Shown here: positions 9,826 to 17,756 of the stretch, one piece after another
Layout: every line of letters begins with the position of its first letter
How positions within the stretch are numbered: the stretch's first letter is position 1
Origin: an uncultured Pelagibacteraceae bacterium
GTDB taxonomy: Bacteria > Pseudomonadota > Alphaproteobacteria > Pelagibacterales > Pelagibacteraceae
Reading direction: 5' to 3'
Assembly (NCBI GenBank): GCA_902560015.1
Contig: CACEKA010000004.1
Location: 1 to 64,000, forward strand
Length of the DNA stretch: 64,000 nucleotides
The notes under the pieces: generated by a model
Seen by the model: the letters and a program-made list of their open reading frames with translations, nothing else
What the model was told of the DNA's origin: nothing
Databases searched by the model: none
Made by a program: the position numbers and the translations under genes

Positions 9826-10105
9826 TTAAATTTCCTGTTTTTATTTCCATTCCATCTTTGATAAAAATATTACAAGAAGTAACTTTCTTACCATCTAATA
9901 GAACAACACATTCTTGACATGAGCCCATCATGCAAAACATACCTCTGTTCTCTTTTAATTTTGGTGAAGTTCTTAAATTTTTTTTATTAGTTATAAATAG
10001 AACAACTGAAAGACATTCTCCTTCGAAAGCTTCTATGGTTTCATCGTTAACAATTATTTTTACTTTTTTTCCTCTTTCAAAATAATCATGAATTCTTAAA
10101 TTCAC
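9815..10105 (-). CDS. Small [2Fe-2S] subunit of split dehydrogenase
   Basis: This is a 96-residue ferredoxin-like protein of the Fer2_4 type with ligands C58, C63, C66 and C78 (CMMGSCQEC, then VTSC). It matches the N-terminal domain of the fused enzyme (C59, C64, C67, C80) nearly ligand for ligand. It is the first gene of the minus-strand operon 10105-6381 and lies divergent to the ABC operon at 10351, with 245 bp between the two starts. The role is electron transfer inside the three-subunit dehydrogenase. The ATG at 10105 is the obvious start. Confidence 0.8.
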   Translation of the reverse strand: MNLRIHDYFERGKKVKIIVNDETIEAFEGECLSVVLFITNKKNLRTSPKLKENRGMFCMMGSCQECVVLLDGKKVTSCNIFIKDGMEIKTGNLNVL

Positions 10106-10229
10106 TGTCTCATGTAATAATGTCCACCTCTTTTTAAATCTTAATGTTTAAACCTGAGGTTGTTATATCAAAAATAAACAATCTATTAAATAGGCATTTT
10201 GTCAGTTGTATTTGAAGGATTCATAGTTG

Positions 10230-10259
10230 TTTACTTTGTTTCTTTAGAATGGTTATAAT
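10230..10259 (+). promoter_or_regulatory. Predicted sigma-70-type promoter for ABC operon leader
   Basis: A perfect TATAAT lies at 10254-10259 with a weak -35, TTTACT, at 10230-10235 and an 18-bp spacer. Transcription would begin near 10266, leaving a leader of about 85 nt before the ATG at 10351. The RNA motif at 10275-10312 therefore sits at the extreme 5' end of the mRNA. Confidence 0.6.
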
Positions 10260-10274
10260 TTCAATATAAAAAAC

Positions 10275-10312
10275 CAAGTCTGGTTGTGCTGACTTGTAAA
10301 TCAAGGGACAAC
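10275..10312 (+). ncRNA. 5'-leader H-type pseudoknot motif, copy 1
   Basis: The stem CAAGUC (10275-10280) pairs with GACUUG (10291-10296) around a ten-base loop. GUUGU in that loop (10283-10287) can pair with ACAAC (10308-10312), giving an H-type pseudoknot. A near-identical copy lies at 34821-34859; the outer C-G pair here is A-U there, a compensatory change, and the last pseudoknot pair G-C is G-U there. It begins 16 nt after the -10 box in both copies. It precedes an amino-acid-type binding protein gene, so a riboswitch or mRNA-stabilising leader is plausible. I do not recognise it as a named riboswitch class. The ribosome site (about 10336-10343) is not inside the motif. Confidence 0.6.
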
Positions 10313-10350
10313 TTAAAGTAAAAACAAAAAAAATAGAAAGGGAAATTAAT

Positions 10351-11157
10351 ATGTTTAATAAACTTATTAAATCATTATTTGCATTTCTAATCTTTTTGTC
10401 GCTGACATTAAGTGCGCAAGCAAGATCATTAGATGAAATAATGAAATCTGGGGTATTAAAGATGGGAGTGAATCCTGGTTTACCACCTCTAGCAAAATAT
10501 AACGAAAAAAATGAGCTTGTTGGTTTTGATGCAGATATCGGAGCTAAATTAGCTGAAATGCTAGGTGTTGAATTGGAACTTGTTAAAGTTGGATCACCTG
10601 ACAGAATACCTTTTGTAGCAACTGGTAAAATCGATATAGTTATGGGAGCGTTAACAAGAAACTATAAAAGACAAAAAATAGTTGATTATACTGTTCCAGT
10701 TCATACAGAGGTTTTTGGTGCTTTAACAACTAGCAAAAAACCATTTGCAGACGTAATGGACATGAATAGTGCCGATGTTAAATTAGCACAAGTTAGAGGA
10801 TCTATGCCAGCAGGTTGGGCACAAAAAAATCTTCCTAATGCTAAAATAACTTTATTTGATAACTATCCAGATGCTATGAGATCTATTGCTCAAGGTAGAG
10901 CTGATGCAATTGTTGATGTTGTTGACTTTTTAGGTGAACACATGAACAAACATAAAAATGTAGAATGGCAAGTTGTTGATAAAGCAATTGATACTTGGTA
11001 CTGCGGTATTGGAGTTAAAAAAAATAACGCATCATTACAACAATGGTTAAATGTTGCTTTATATACTCTTCATAGAGCAGATTTCGTAGATCAAACTTGG
11101 GAAAAATGGTTCGGTATACGTCAAATTCACAGCGTTCAACCACAACCTTACTTCTAA
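10351..11157 (+). CDS. Polar amino-acid ABC transporter substrate-binding protein
   Basis: This 268-residue periplasmic protein starts with a signal peptide ending SAQA (cleavage near residue 24). The mature protein has the family 3 solute-binding pattern: GVLKMGVNPGLPPL, then GFDADIGAKLAEMLG, then TGKIDIVMGALT. It captures a polar amino acid or related compound and delivers it to the permeases at 11224 and 11901. A purine-rich site (GAAAGGGA) lies 7-8 bases before the ATG. The leader carries the pseudoknot motif. A strong hairpin follows the stop. The substrate is not identifiable; the operon's hydrolases suggest an N-acylated or cyclic amino acid derivative. Confidence 0.88.
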   Translation: MFNKLIKSLFAFLIFLSLTLSAQARSLDEIMKSGVLKMGVNPGLPPLAKYNEKNELVGFDADIGAKLAEMLGVELELVKVGSPDRIPFVATGKIDIVMGALTRNYKRQKIVDYTVPVHTEVFGALTTSKKPFADVMDMNSADVKLAQVRGSMPAGWAQKNLPNAKITLFDNYPDAMRSIAQGRADAIVDVVDFLGEHMNKHKNVEWQVVDKAIDTWYCGIGVKKNNASLQQWLNVALYTLHRADFVDQTWEKWFGIRQIHSVQPQPYF

Positions 11158-11178
11158 TAAAAGTTTAAGAAATAATCT

Positions 11179-11210
11179 TTTACCCCCTAAAATAGTTTTT
11201 AGGGGGTAAA
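11179..11210 (+). terminator. Intercistronic hairpin after binding-protein gene
   Basis: A perfect 14-bp stem (11179-11192 with 11197-11210) and a 4-nt loop separate the binding-protein gene from the first permease. There is no U tract, so it more likely protects the upstream mRNA from 3' exonucleases or causes partial termination, raising binding-protein output over permease. Confidence 0.75.
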
Positions 11211-11223
11211 TGTTAAATTATTT

Positions 11224-11901
11224 ATGGGATATACATTAGTTTATACTCAAGTTTTAGAATTTTTTCCTTATCTTATAAGAGGCGCGTTAATAAGTTTGCA
11301 AATTGCCATTCTAGCTTTTTTTGGTGGCATGTTTTTTGGACTAATATTTGCAACCATAAGAACTTTTGGAAACAAGTTAATGAACAATTTGGTGATATGG
11401 TATGTAACTTTTTTTACAAATACTCCTCAGTTAGTTCAAATATATTTTTTATTTTTTGCTCTTCCAGAGTTTGGTATTTTGTTATCTCCTTTTGTAGCTG
11501 TGTTAGTTGGAATGACATTAAATGCTGCCGCATATTTATGTGAAATCCAAAGAGCTGGATTTTTATCTATTCGACAAAATGAATTAGATGCAGCAAAGAC
11601 TTTAAACTTTACACTAACACAACAAGTAAAATATGTAATTTTACCTCATATTATGAAAGTACTTTTTCCGCCACTTTCAAATCATTATATCATAATGACA
11701 TTAGGTACATCTATGGCTGCAATTTTTGGCGTAGAAGAATTAACAGGAAGAGCATTTAATATAAATTCTGAAACTTTTAGGTCGGTCGAAATTTTCTCTT
11801 TAACGGCTTTAGTTTATATAGTGATAACTTTCATAGCTACTTTTTTACTTGCGTTAATTGGTAGATATTTTTTCAAAGCTAAAATGAGGATAATTCAATA
11901 A
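11224..11901 (+). CDS. Polar amino-acid ABC transporter permease 1
   Basis: This is a 225-residue inner-membrane permease of the HisM/GlnP family, with five or so membrane segments and the ATPase-contacting EAA loop visible as ELDAAKTLNFT near residues 119-129. It forms the channel with the protein encoded immediately downstream, whose ATG overlaps this stop (TAATG). The start at 11224 follows the hairpin at 11179-11210 by 13 bases; no strong Shine-Dalgarno sequence is evident. Confidence 0.88.
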   Translation: MGYTLVYTQVLEFFPYLIRGALISLQIAILAFFGGMFFGLIFATIRTFGNKLMNNLVIWYVTFFTNTPQLVQIYFLFFALPEFGILLSPFVAVLVGMTLNAAAYLCEIQRAGFLSIRQNELDAAKTLNFTLTQQVKYVILPHIMKVLFPPLSNHYIIMTLGTSMAAIFGVEELTGRAFNINSETFRSVEIFSLTALVYIVITFIATFLLALIGRYFFKAKMRIIQ

Positions 11902-12584
11902 TGGAAAGACTTTTAGAGGAGATACCAAGCTTTTTTACCATCTGGAATATTATATTTCTTGGTAAGGCAATGGGAGTTACTTTTTTGCTTACAGCGATTG
12001 GTTGTTTGGTAGGTTTTAGTGTTGGTGGCTTATTAGCAATATTTAGAAAAACAAAAAGTATTTTATTGTTACCACTTAGATTTTTTATCGTAATTTATAC
12101 TGAGATATTTAGAAGAGTTCCTTTTTTAGTTTCTTTATTATTAATGTTTTATGTTTTTCAAATTTTAAAGGTATCAGATAATTTATTTTTAATTGCTACA
12201 ATTACTGTTTGTTTGATTGCTACAGCCTACATTGGAGAAATAATAAGAAGTGGAATTGAGTCTATAAATCAAACTCAATGGGATGCTGCTGAGGCAATGA
12301 ACTTCTCTTATTTTCAAGTTCTCAAAGAAGTAATTTTTCCTCAAGCATGGAAAGTTATCTTACCTCCAGCTTTTAGTTTTTTTATAATGTTTATAAAAGA
12401 TACCGCATTGGCATCACAAATAGGGGTAATGGAATTAACATTCGCAGCTAAAATTTTAAACAATAAAGGTTTTTCACCTTTACTATCATTTGGAACTATT
12501 TTAATTTTATATTTTATTTTATCGTTTCCTTTAGATAGGTTTGGAAAATATATGGAGAAGAAACTTGTCGCAAATAGAAATTAA
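11901..12584 (+). CDS. Polar amino-acid ABC transporter permease 2
   Basis: This 227-residue permease is the partner of the gene at 11224, with the EAA loop WDAAEAMNFS and the family-typical motif FRRVPFLVSLLLM. It is translationally coupled on both sides: its ATG overlaps the previous stop by one base and the ATPase gene begins inside its 3' end. It has the usual length for HisQ/GlnP-type subunits. Confidence 0.88.
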   Translation: MERLLEEIPSFFTIWNIIFLGKAMGVTFLLTAIGCLVGFSVGGLLAIFRKTKSILLLPLRFFIVIYTEIFRRVPFLVSLLLMFYVFQILKVSDNLFLIATITVCLIATAYIGEIIRSGIESINQTQWDAAEAMNFSYFQVLKEVIFPQAWKVILPPAFSFFIMFIKDTALASQIGVMELTFAAKILNNKGFSPLLSFGTILILYFILSFPLDRFGKYMEKKLVANRN

Positions 12585-13305
12585 ATCTTTAAATGCTTAT
12601 TACGATAAGCTTCATGTTTTAAAAGACATAAATTTAAATGTTGAAAAAGGTGAAATACTAAGCCTGATAGGTCCATCTGGATCAGGAAAAAGTAGTTTAT
12701 TAAAAATGCTTGTAGGGCTATTAACTCCAAAATCAGGAGAAGTAACTCTAAATAATAATCAAGTAAATTATACTAATAAGACTGATTTAAGAAAAATTAG
12801 AGAGCAAATCGCTATCGTTTTTCAGCAATATAATCTTTTTCAAAATATGAATGTATTAAAAAATGTTTGTATTGCACCAACAAAAATTCAAAAAAGAAAT
12901 CAAAAAGAAGTTGAAGATCAAGCAGTGAGTCTTTTAGAAAAAGTTGGACTTAAGGATAAACTTAAATCCTATCCAGACGAATTATCGGGCGGACAACAGC
13001 AAAGAGTGGCAATTGCTAGAGCCTTGTGTTTGAATCCAGAAATTCTTTTGCTTGATGAGGTAACGTCAGCATTAGATCCTGAACTAGTCCAAGAAGTGCT
13101 TGATGCTATAAGAATATTGGCTGCAGAAGGAATGACCATGTTAATTGTCTCTCATGAAATGAGTTTTGTTAAAGAGGTTTCAAGTAGAGTAGTATTTATG
13201 GATAATGGTTCGATAATAGAAATAAATGAGCCTAAGATCATATTTGAAAATCCTAAAGAAAAAAGAACCTTAGATTTTGTTAGTAAAATTTTAAAGGATA
13301 AATGA
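12565..13305 (+). CDS. Polar amino-acid ABC transporter ATP-binding protein
   Basis: This ATPase of the GlnQ/HisP type has Walker A GPSGSGKSS, signature LSGGQQQR and Walker B LLLDEVTSALDP, in a protein of 246 residues. I place the start at TTG 12565 (LSQIEIKSL...) because a good Shine-Dalgarno sequence, GGAGAAGA, sits at 12554-12561 and the length then fits the family. The longer frame from TTG 12541 adds eight non-conserved residues inside the permease gene. Overlap with the permease is then 20 bp. It overlaps the next gene by 4 bp (ATGA). Confidence 0.86.
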   Translation: MSQIEIKSLNAYYDKLHVLKDINLNVEKGEILSLIGPSGSGKSSLLKMLVGLLTPKSGEVTLNNNQVNYTNKTDLRKIREQIAIVFQQYNLFQNMNVLKNVCIAPTKIQKRNQKEVEDQAVSLLEKVGLKDKLKSYPDELSGGQQQRVAIARALCLNPEILLLDEVTSALDPELVQEVLDAIRILAAEGMTMLIVSHEMSFVKEVSSRVVFMDNGSIIEINEPKIIFENPKEKRTLDFVSKILKDK

Positions 13306-14192
13306 CAATAAAAATACTCGAAGGAACAATTGATAACCACATTCACTGTTGTCCTCATATTAATAAGAGAAGCACAGATATATTCGAAGTAATAAAAAAA
13401 GCTGAACAAAACAGAATGTACGCTATAGGTTTAATGGATAATTTTTCAAATACCTCTGGCTATGCATCATTAGTAAAAAAAAGCTTTCCAAAATTAAAGT
13501 TAAAAGTTTTTGGAGGTTTAATCATGGAACCACCATCTGGCGGAGTAAATTTTGAGAATGCAAAAATAGCTTTAAACTATAGTTATTTTAATAATGATGG
13601 TGCAAAATTCATTTCTTTCCCAACTCACCACACAAGACATATTGCAAAGTTAGAAAAAAGAAAAAAAAATTATATTAAAAATTGTTTTTATGTACCTGAT
13701 AAAGGGCCAACTCTTGAAACAATAAAAATATTAAAACTGATTGCACAAAAAAATATTGTATTAAATACTGGCCATTTATCTGCAAGAGAAACAATCAATC
13801 TTATAAAATGTGCAAAAAAAAATGGTGTCAAAAAAATTCTAGTACCATCAAATACTTTTAATTTAAATACAATCACCGAGCTAAAAAAATATAATGTTAA
13901 ATTTGAGTTTTCGTATTTTTTTATATCAAAAGCTACAGATATACCCTTAACACATGTTGATGGTGAAAAGCATAAAATCCAAGGAACAAATGAAAAATTA
14001 CTAAAGATATTAATAAAAACAGCAGGACCAAAAAATGTTATTCTTTCAAGTGATTGTGGAGTTTCAATTTTACCAAAACCACATATTGGTTTTTCTAAGT
14101 TTATAAATCATATTCAAAAATTAGGGTTCTCAAAAAAAGAAATTGAATATATGATTAAAATTAACTCTAAAGAACTTTTTAATCTTAAATGA
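13302..14192 (+). CDS. Amidohydrolase-like metal-dependent hydrolase (DUF6282-type)
   Basis: This 296-residue protein has features of the metallo-dependent hydrolase superfamily: an N-terminal DNHIHCCPH metal motif, central PTHHTRH, a NTGHLSA strand near residue 155 and a C-terminal LSSDCG with a conserved Asp. It resembles the poorly characterised DUF6282 group; the reaction is not known to me. It overlaps the ABC ATPase by 4 bp and the M20 gene by 4 bp, so all six genes 10351-15325 form one operon. Hydrolysis of the imported compound is the likely role. Confidence 0.65.
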   Translation: MTIKILEGTIDNHIHCCPHINKRSTDIFEVIKKAEQNRMYAIGLMDNFSNTSGYASLVKKSFPKLKLKVFGGLIMEPPSGGVNFENAKIALNYSYFNNDGAKFISFPTHHTRHIAKLEKRKKNYIKNCFYVPDKGPTLETIKILKLIAQKNIVLNTGHLSARETINLIKCAKKNGVKKILVPSNTFNLNTITELKKYNVKFEFSYFFISKATDIPLTHVDGEKHKIQGTNEKLLKILIKTAGPKNVILSSDCGVSILPKPHIGFSKFINHIQKLGFSKKEIEYMIKINSKELFNLK

Positions 14193-15325
14193 AAAATCAA
14201 ATTGAAAAAGAATTGTTAAATATCTTAAAAGATATTGTTAAAATAGACACATGCTATCCACCAGGAAGTAGTAGATTATTCTCAAATTATGTAAAAAATT
14301 ATCTAAAAAAATCAAGTTTATCTGTTAAATCATTTGGTGTTGATAAGGAAAAAATAAATATTGTAGCCTCTAATCACAAATCATCAAAAAAATCGTTAGT
14401 TTTCAATTCTCATATAGATACAGTCCGACCTATTATAAGTGAATGGAAATCTAATCCCTATAATTTAAAAATTGAAAACAAATTTTCTTATGGTCTTGGA
14501 GCGGTAAATTGTAAAGGAAGTGCTGCAGTTCATTTATATTTAGCAAAAAATTTAAAAAAGTTATTTCCTAATTTAAAAAGTAATATTGACTTTACTTTTG
14601 TTACAGATGAGGAAAATTTAGGCCCAGATGGCACTCAGTATTTAAGAAAAACTAAGAAAATTAAACCGCATACACTAGTTCTTGGAGCCCCAACCAATAA
14701 TGACTTTGTGATAGAGGAAAGAGGAGTTTTTTGGATTGAGGTTGAAGTTTTTGGAAAAACCTCACATGCAGGAGAACCTCATAAGGGTTTAAATTCTATT
14801 GAAAAATCATCAAAGATAATAAATTCTTTAAACCTTAATTATAAAAAAATATTAAAAAAATATAATGTTGGTGTGCATAAATCGACAATTAATGTTGGAA
14901 TAATAAATGGTGGTGAGAACGTTAATGTAGTTCCTTATAAAACTAAAATTGTTATTGATAGAAGAATTACACATAAAGAAAATATTAAAAAGTCTTTTAG
15001 TGAAATAAAGAAATTTATTATGAGAATTGATAATTCAGCTCAAATAAAATTTTTAACTGGAACCAATCCATTTAAGTCAAATAAATCTAATTTTTATTTA
15101 ACAGAACTTTCAAAATCAAAAAAATTAATCACTAAAAGAAAAGCCAAATTTTTATCCTCAATAGGTGTGAGTGATGGAAGATATTTTGCAGATGATAATG
15201 TAAATATAATTAATATTGGTCCAGGAACTGGCTCAGAAGGCCATAAGTCAAATGAAAAATTGATTAATAAAGATATTGTTGATTACTTTTTAATTCTAAA
15301 AGATTTTATATCAAAGATTAATTAA
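14189..15325 (+). CDS. M20-family metallopeptidase/deacylase (ArgE/DapE/CPG2-like)
   Basis: This 378-residue cytoplasmic zinc hydrolase has the M20 hallmarks: NSHIDTV (first ligand His and catalytic Asp), VNCKGS (the position usually D-x-K-G is Asn here, as in some M20 subgroups), DEENLGPDGT (catalytic Glu pair), a dimerisation-domain FGKTSHAGEPHKG and the C-terminal ligand His in GSEGHKSNE. Family members remove N-acyl or N-carboxy groups or cleave dipeptides. Placement at the end of an amino-acid ABC operon supports processing of an imported N-acylated or dipeptide-like substrate. It converges on the SMR gene with an 8-bp overlap. Confidence 0.8.
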   Translation: MKNQIEKELLNILKDIVKIDTCYPPGSSRLFSNYVKNYLKKSSLSVKSFGVDKEKINIVASNHKSSKKSLVFNSHIDTVRPIISEWKSNPYNLKIENKFSYGLGAVNCKGSAAVHLYLAKNLKKLFPNLKSNIDFTFVTDEENLGPDGTQYLRKTKKIKPHTLVLGAPTNNDFVIEERGVFWIEVEVFGKTSHAGEPHKGLNSIEKSSKIINSLNLNYKKILKKYNVGVHKSTINVGIINGGENVNVVPYKTKIVIDRRITHKENIKKSFSEIKKFIMRIDNSAQIKFLTGTNPFKSNKSNFYLTELSKSKKLITKRKAKFLSSIGVSDGRYFADDNVNIINIGPGTGSEGHKSNEKLINKDIVDYFLILKDFISKIN

Positions 15326-15650
15326 TTTTTACTGTAAAACTATTCACAAGAATTACTCCAATCACAATCAAAAATAATCCCAAAACAGCTTGCCAAGTTA
15401 GAGTTTGTTTAAAAAATATATAGCCAAGAATTGCAATAGTAAATATTCCTAAACCACTCCACGTTGCATACATAATAGCTATAGGAATCTTATCTGCTAC
15501 AAAAGTTAACAGATAGAAAGCACATAGATAAAAGAATGCAAGAGCAGCTGTTGGGATTAGTTTTGTAAAATTTTGAGTTACAGGTAATAACATTGTACCA
15601 GCAACTTCAAAAAATACTGCACCCGCAAGAAATAAATATGTTTTAACCAT
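15318..15650 (-). CDS. Small multidrug resistance (SMR/EmrE-like) transporter
   Basis: This 110-residue protein has four hydrophobic segments, the length and topology of SMR proteins. The essential membrane glutamate is E15 in the first helix (FFEVAGT). SMR members export quaternary ammonium or guanidinium-type cations in exchange for protons. The gene overlaps the end of the propionyl-CoA synthetase gene by 8 bp on the same strand. Given the local abundance of quaternary amine metabolism, a metabolite rather than a drug is a likely cargo; this is inference. Confidence 0.82.
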   Translation of the reverse strand: MVKTYLFLAGAVFFEVAGTMLLPVTQNFTKLIPTAALAFFYLCAFYLLTFVADKIPIAIMYATWSGLGIFTIAILGYIFFKQTLTWQAVLGLFLIVIGVILVNSFTVKIN

Positions 15651-17544
15651 TATTTAAAATTTTATGTTGAATTAAATCTTCCTTAATCTCAGTTAAAATT
15701 GCCGGATCGTCAATTGTTGGTGGTATTTTATATTCAACATTATCTGCAATTTTTCTAATTGTTCCTCTTAAAATTTTTCCTGATCTTGTTTTTGGAAGTC
15801 TTTTGATAACAATAACCACTTTAAATGCAGCAACTGGGCCAATTTTATTTCTAACCATTTGCACACATTCTTTTGAAATTGTTTCTTTATCTTTATCTAC
15901 TCCAGATTTTAAGACTACAAGTCCAATAGGTAATTGCCCTTTTAATTTGTCAGCAATACCAAGCACTGCACACTCAGCAACTGATTGATGTTCTGATAAT
16001 ACTTCTTCAATTGCACCTGTTGATAATCTGTGCCCTGCAACATTGATAATATCATCTGTTCTAGACATAATCCAAATATAACCATCCTCATCAATGTGAC
16101 CTGCATCATAAGTTTGGTAATATCCTTCGTAGCTAGTCATATAATTCTCTTTATATCGTTGATCAGCATTCCATAATGTTGGAAAAGTTCCAGGCGGAAG
16201 TGGAAGTTTAACTACTATATCTCCCATTTCATTAGGTTCTGCTAAAGTTTGATCTGGTTTTATAATTTTAACGTCATAACCAGGTACTGCTTTGCAAGCT
16301 GAACCATATTTAGTTTTCATCATCTCTATACCAGTACAATTTGAGCTAATCGCCCAACTCGTTTCGGTTTGCCACCAGTGATCAATTACTGGAACTTGAA
16401 GTAAATTTTCAGCCCATTTAATTGTATCAGGGTCTGCTCTTTCACCTGCAAGAAATAAGCTTTCAAAACTACTTAAATCATATTTTGAAAAAAATTTACC
16501 TCCAGGATCTTCCTTTTTAATTGCTCTAAAAGCAGTAGGGGCTGTAAAAAGAGATTTTACTTTATAGTCTGATATGATTTTCCAAAAAGCTCCTGCATCA
16601 GGAGTGCCGACAGGTTTTCCCTCAAATAGAACAGTAGTACATCCTTTAAATAAAGGAGCGTAAACAATATAAGAGTGACCAACTATCCAACCTATATCAC
16701 TTGCTGACCACCAAATATCTCCAGTATCAATGTTATAGATATTTTTCATAGTCCATTTTAGTGCAACTATGTGACCCCCAATATCTCTAACTATTCCTTT
16801 GGGAGTTCCTGTTGTGCCTGAAGTATACAAAATATAAACAAATTCATTTGAGTTCATTTCTACACAATCAGCATCTTTAGCATTTGATGTTACTTCATCC
16901 CAACTTACTTCAATTGGAGCATTTAATTTTACTTCGTGACCAGGTCTTTGGAACAATATCATTTTCTCAATTTTATGATTTGCAAGTTTAACTGCTTCAT
17001 CCACTAAAGGTTTGTATTCTACTGTTCTTCCAGGTTCAAAACCACATGAAGCAGTAACCAATAATTTCGCTTTGCTATCATCTATTCGACTAGCAAGTTC
17101 ATTTGATGCAAAGCCACCAAAGACTACTGAATGAATTGCGCCAATTCTAGCACATGCTAGCATAGCAATAACGGCTTCTGGGATCATTGGCATGTAGATG
17201 ATTACTCGATCACCTTTGATAATGCCTTGATCTTTAAGTGCTCCTGCAAATTTTGAAACTTTTGCTCGAAGTTCTTCGTAGGTATGCTGACTTTTGTTTC
17301 CAGTAATGGGGCTATCATAAATTAATGCAGTATTTTGTCCTCTTCCTTGGTCAATATGAATATCTAATGCGTTGTAACAAGTGTTTGTTACTCCATCTTC
17401 AAACCATTTATAGAAAGGAGGGTTTGATTTATTTAAAATTTTAGTGGGTTTTTTGAACCAAAAGATATCATTAGATGCTTCTTGCCAAAAATTCTCAGGA
17501 TTTTTAATAGATTGTTGATAAATTTCGTTAAACTTTTCTGACAT
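15643..17544 (-). CDS. prpE: Propionyl-CoA (acyl-CoA) synthetase, PrpE-like
   Basis: This AMP-forming acyl-CoA ligase of 633 residues activates propionate (or acetate) to its CoA ester. Visible motifs are YTSGTTGTPKG (phosphate-binding), WWSASDIGW, DHWWQTE and the C-terminal catalytic lysine in RSGKILRG. The N-terminus (FYKWFEDGVTNTCYNALD) matches PrpE better than acetyl-CoA synthetase Acs, which is longer. I chose the ATG at 17544; the frame is open to 17640, but the additional 32 residues (MRLILIDFTYF...) have no family match. It is divergent from proteorhodopsin, sharing about 210 bp of upstream DNA. Confidence 0.85.
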   Translation of the reverse strand: MSEKFNEIYQQSIKNPENFWQEASNDIFWFKKPTKILNKSNPPFYKWFEDGVTNTCYNALDIHIDQGRGQNTALIYDSPITGNKSQHTYEELRAKVSKFAGALKDQGIIKGDRVIIYMPMIPEAVIAMLACARIGAIHSVVFGGFASNELASRIDDSKAKLLVTASCGFEPGRTVEYKPLVDEAVKLANHKIEKMILFQRPGHEVKLNAPIEVSWDEVTSNAKDADCVEMNSNEFVYILYTSGTTGTPKGIVRDIGGHIVALKWTMKNIYNIDTGDIWWSASDIGWIVGHSYIVYAPLFKGCTTVLFEGKPVGTPDAGAFWKIISDYKVKSLFTAPTAFRAIKKEDPGGKFFSKYDLSSFESLFLAGERADPDTIKWAENLLQVPVIDHWWQTETSWAISSNCTGIEMMKTKYGSACKAVPGYDVKIIKPDQTLAEPNEMGDIVVKLPLPPGTFPTLWNADQRYKENYMTSYEGYYQTYDAGHIDEDGYIWIMSRTDDIINVAGHRLSTGAIEEVLSEHQSVAECAVLGIADKLKGQLPIGLVVLKSGVDKDKETISKECVQMVRNKIGPVAAFKVVIVIKRLPKTRSGKILRGTIRKIADNVEYKIPPTIDDPAILTEIKEDLIQHKILNNG

Positions 17545-17687
17545 TATATTTGATTCGTTTTTGTAAATTTTATTGGTTTTTAAATTAAAAATTGTATTTA
17601 ATTTTAAAAAATAAGTAAAATCAATGAGAATAAGTCGCAATTAAGTCTTCATTTATCTAATTTTATTTGCTATCTAACGACCATCTT

Positions 17688-17707
17688 GGCTTTGGGAAAC
17701 CAAAGTC
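17688..17707 (+). promoter_or_regulatory. GAAA-tetraloop hairpin/dyad upstream of proteorhodopsin
   Basis: Eight bases at 17688-17695 pair with 17700-17707 around GAAA. As DNA this is a dyad overlapping a possible -35 (TTGGGA, 17692-17697); as RNA it would be a GNRA-capped hairpin. Which level it acts on depends on the transcription start, which I cannot fix. Confidence 0.5.
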
Positions 17708-17723
17708 TAGTTTATATAAACTA
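17708..17723 (+). promoter_or_regulatory. 16-bp perfect palindrome at the proteorhodopsin promoter
   Basis: TAGTTTATATAAACTA is a perfect palindrome that contains TATAAA (17715-17720), a good -10 candidate 17 bp from TTGGGA at 17692. A palindrome across the -10 box suits a dimeric repressor or regulator. It directly abuts the hairpin at 17688-17707. Confidence 0.5.
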
Positions 17724-17756
17724 AAAAATAAAAACTAACTAAAGAGGGAGTTTTTT

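Noticed and set aside
10275-10312. Assignment of the leader motif to SAM-II, SAM-V or preQ1 riboswitch
   Set aside because: The architecture is similar (H-type pseudoknot), but I could not match the conserved bases I can recall for those classes, so it is left unnamed.
12541-12564. TTG 12541 as start of the ABC ATPase
   Set aside because: The added eight residues are not conserved and the Shine-Dalgarno sequence GGAGAAGA fits the TTG at 12565.
17545-17640. N-terminal extension of the propionyl-CoA synthetase to 17640
   Set aside because: The 32 extra residues are AT-driven sequence without family match; the ATG at 17544 gives the standard PrpE N-terminus.
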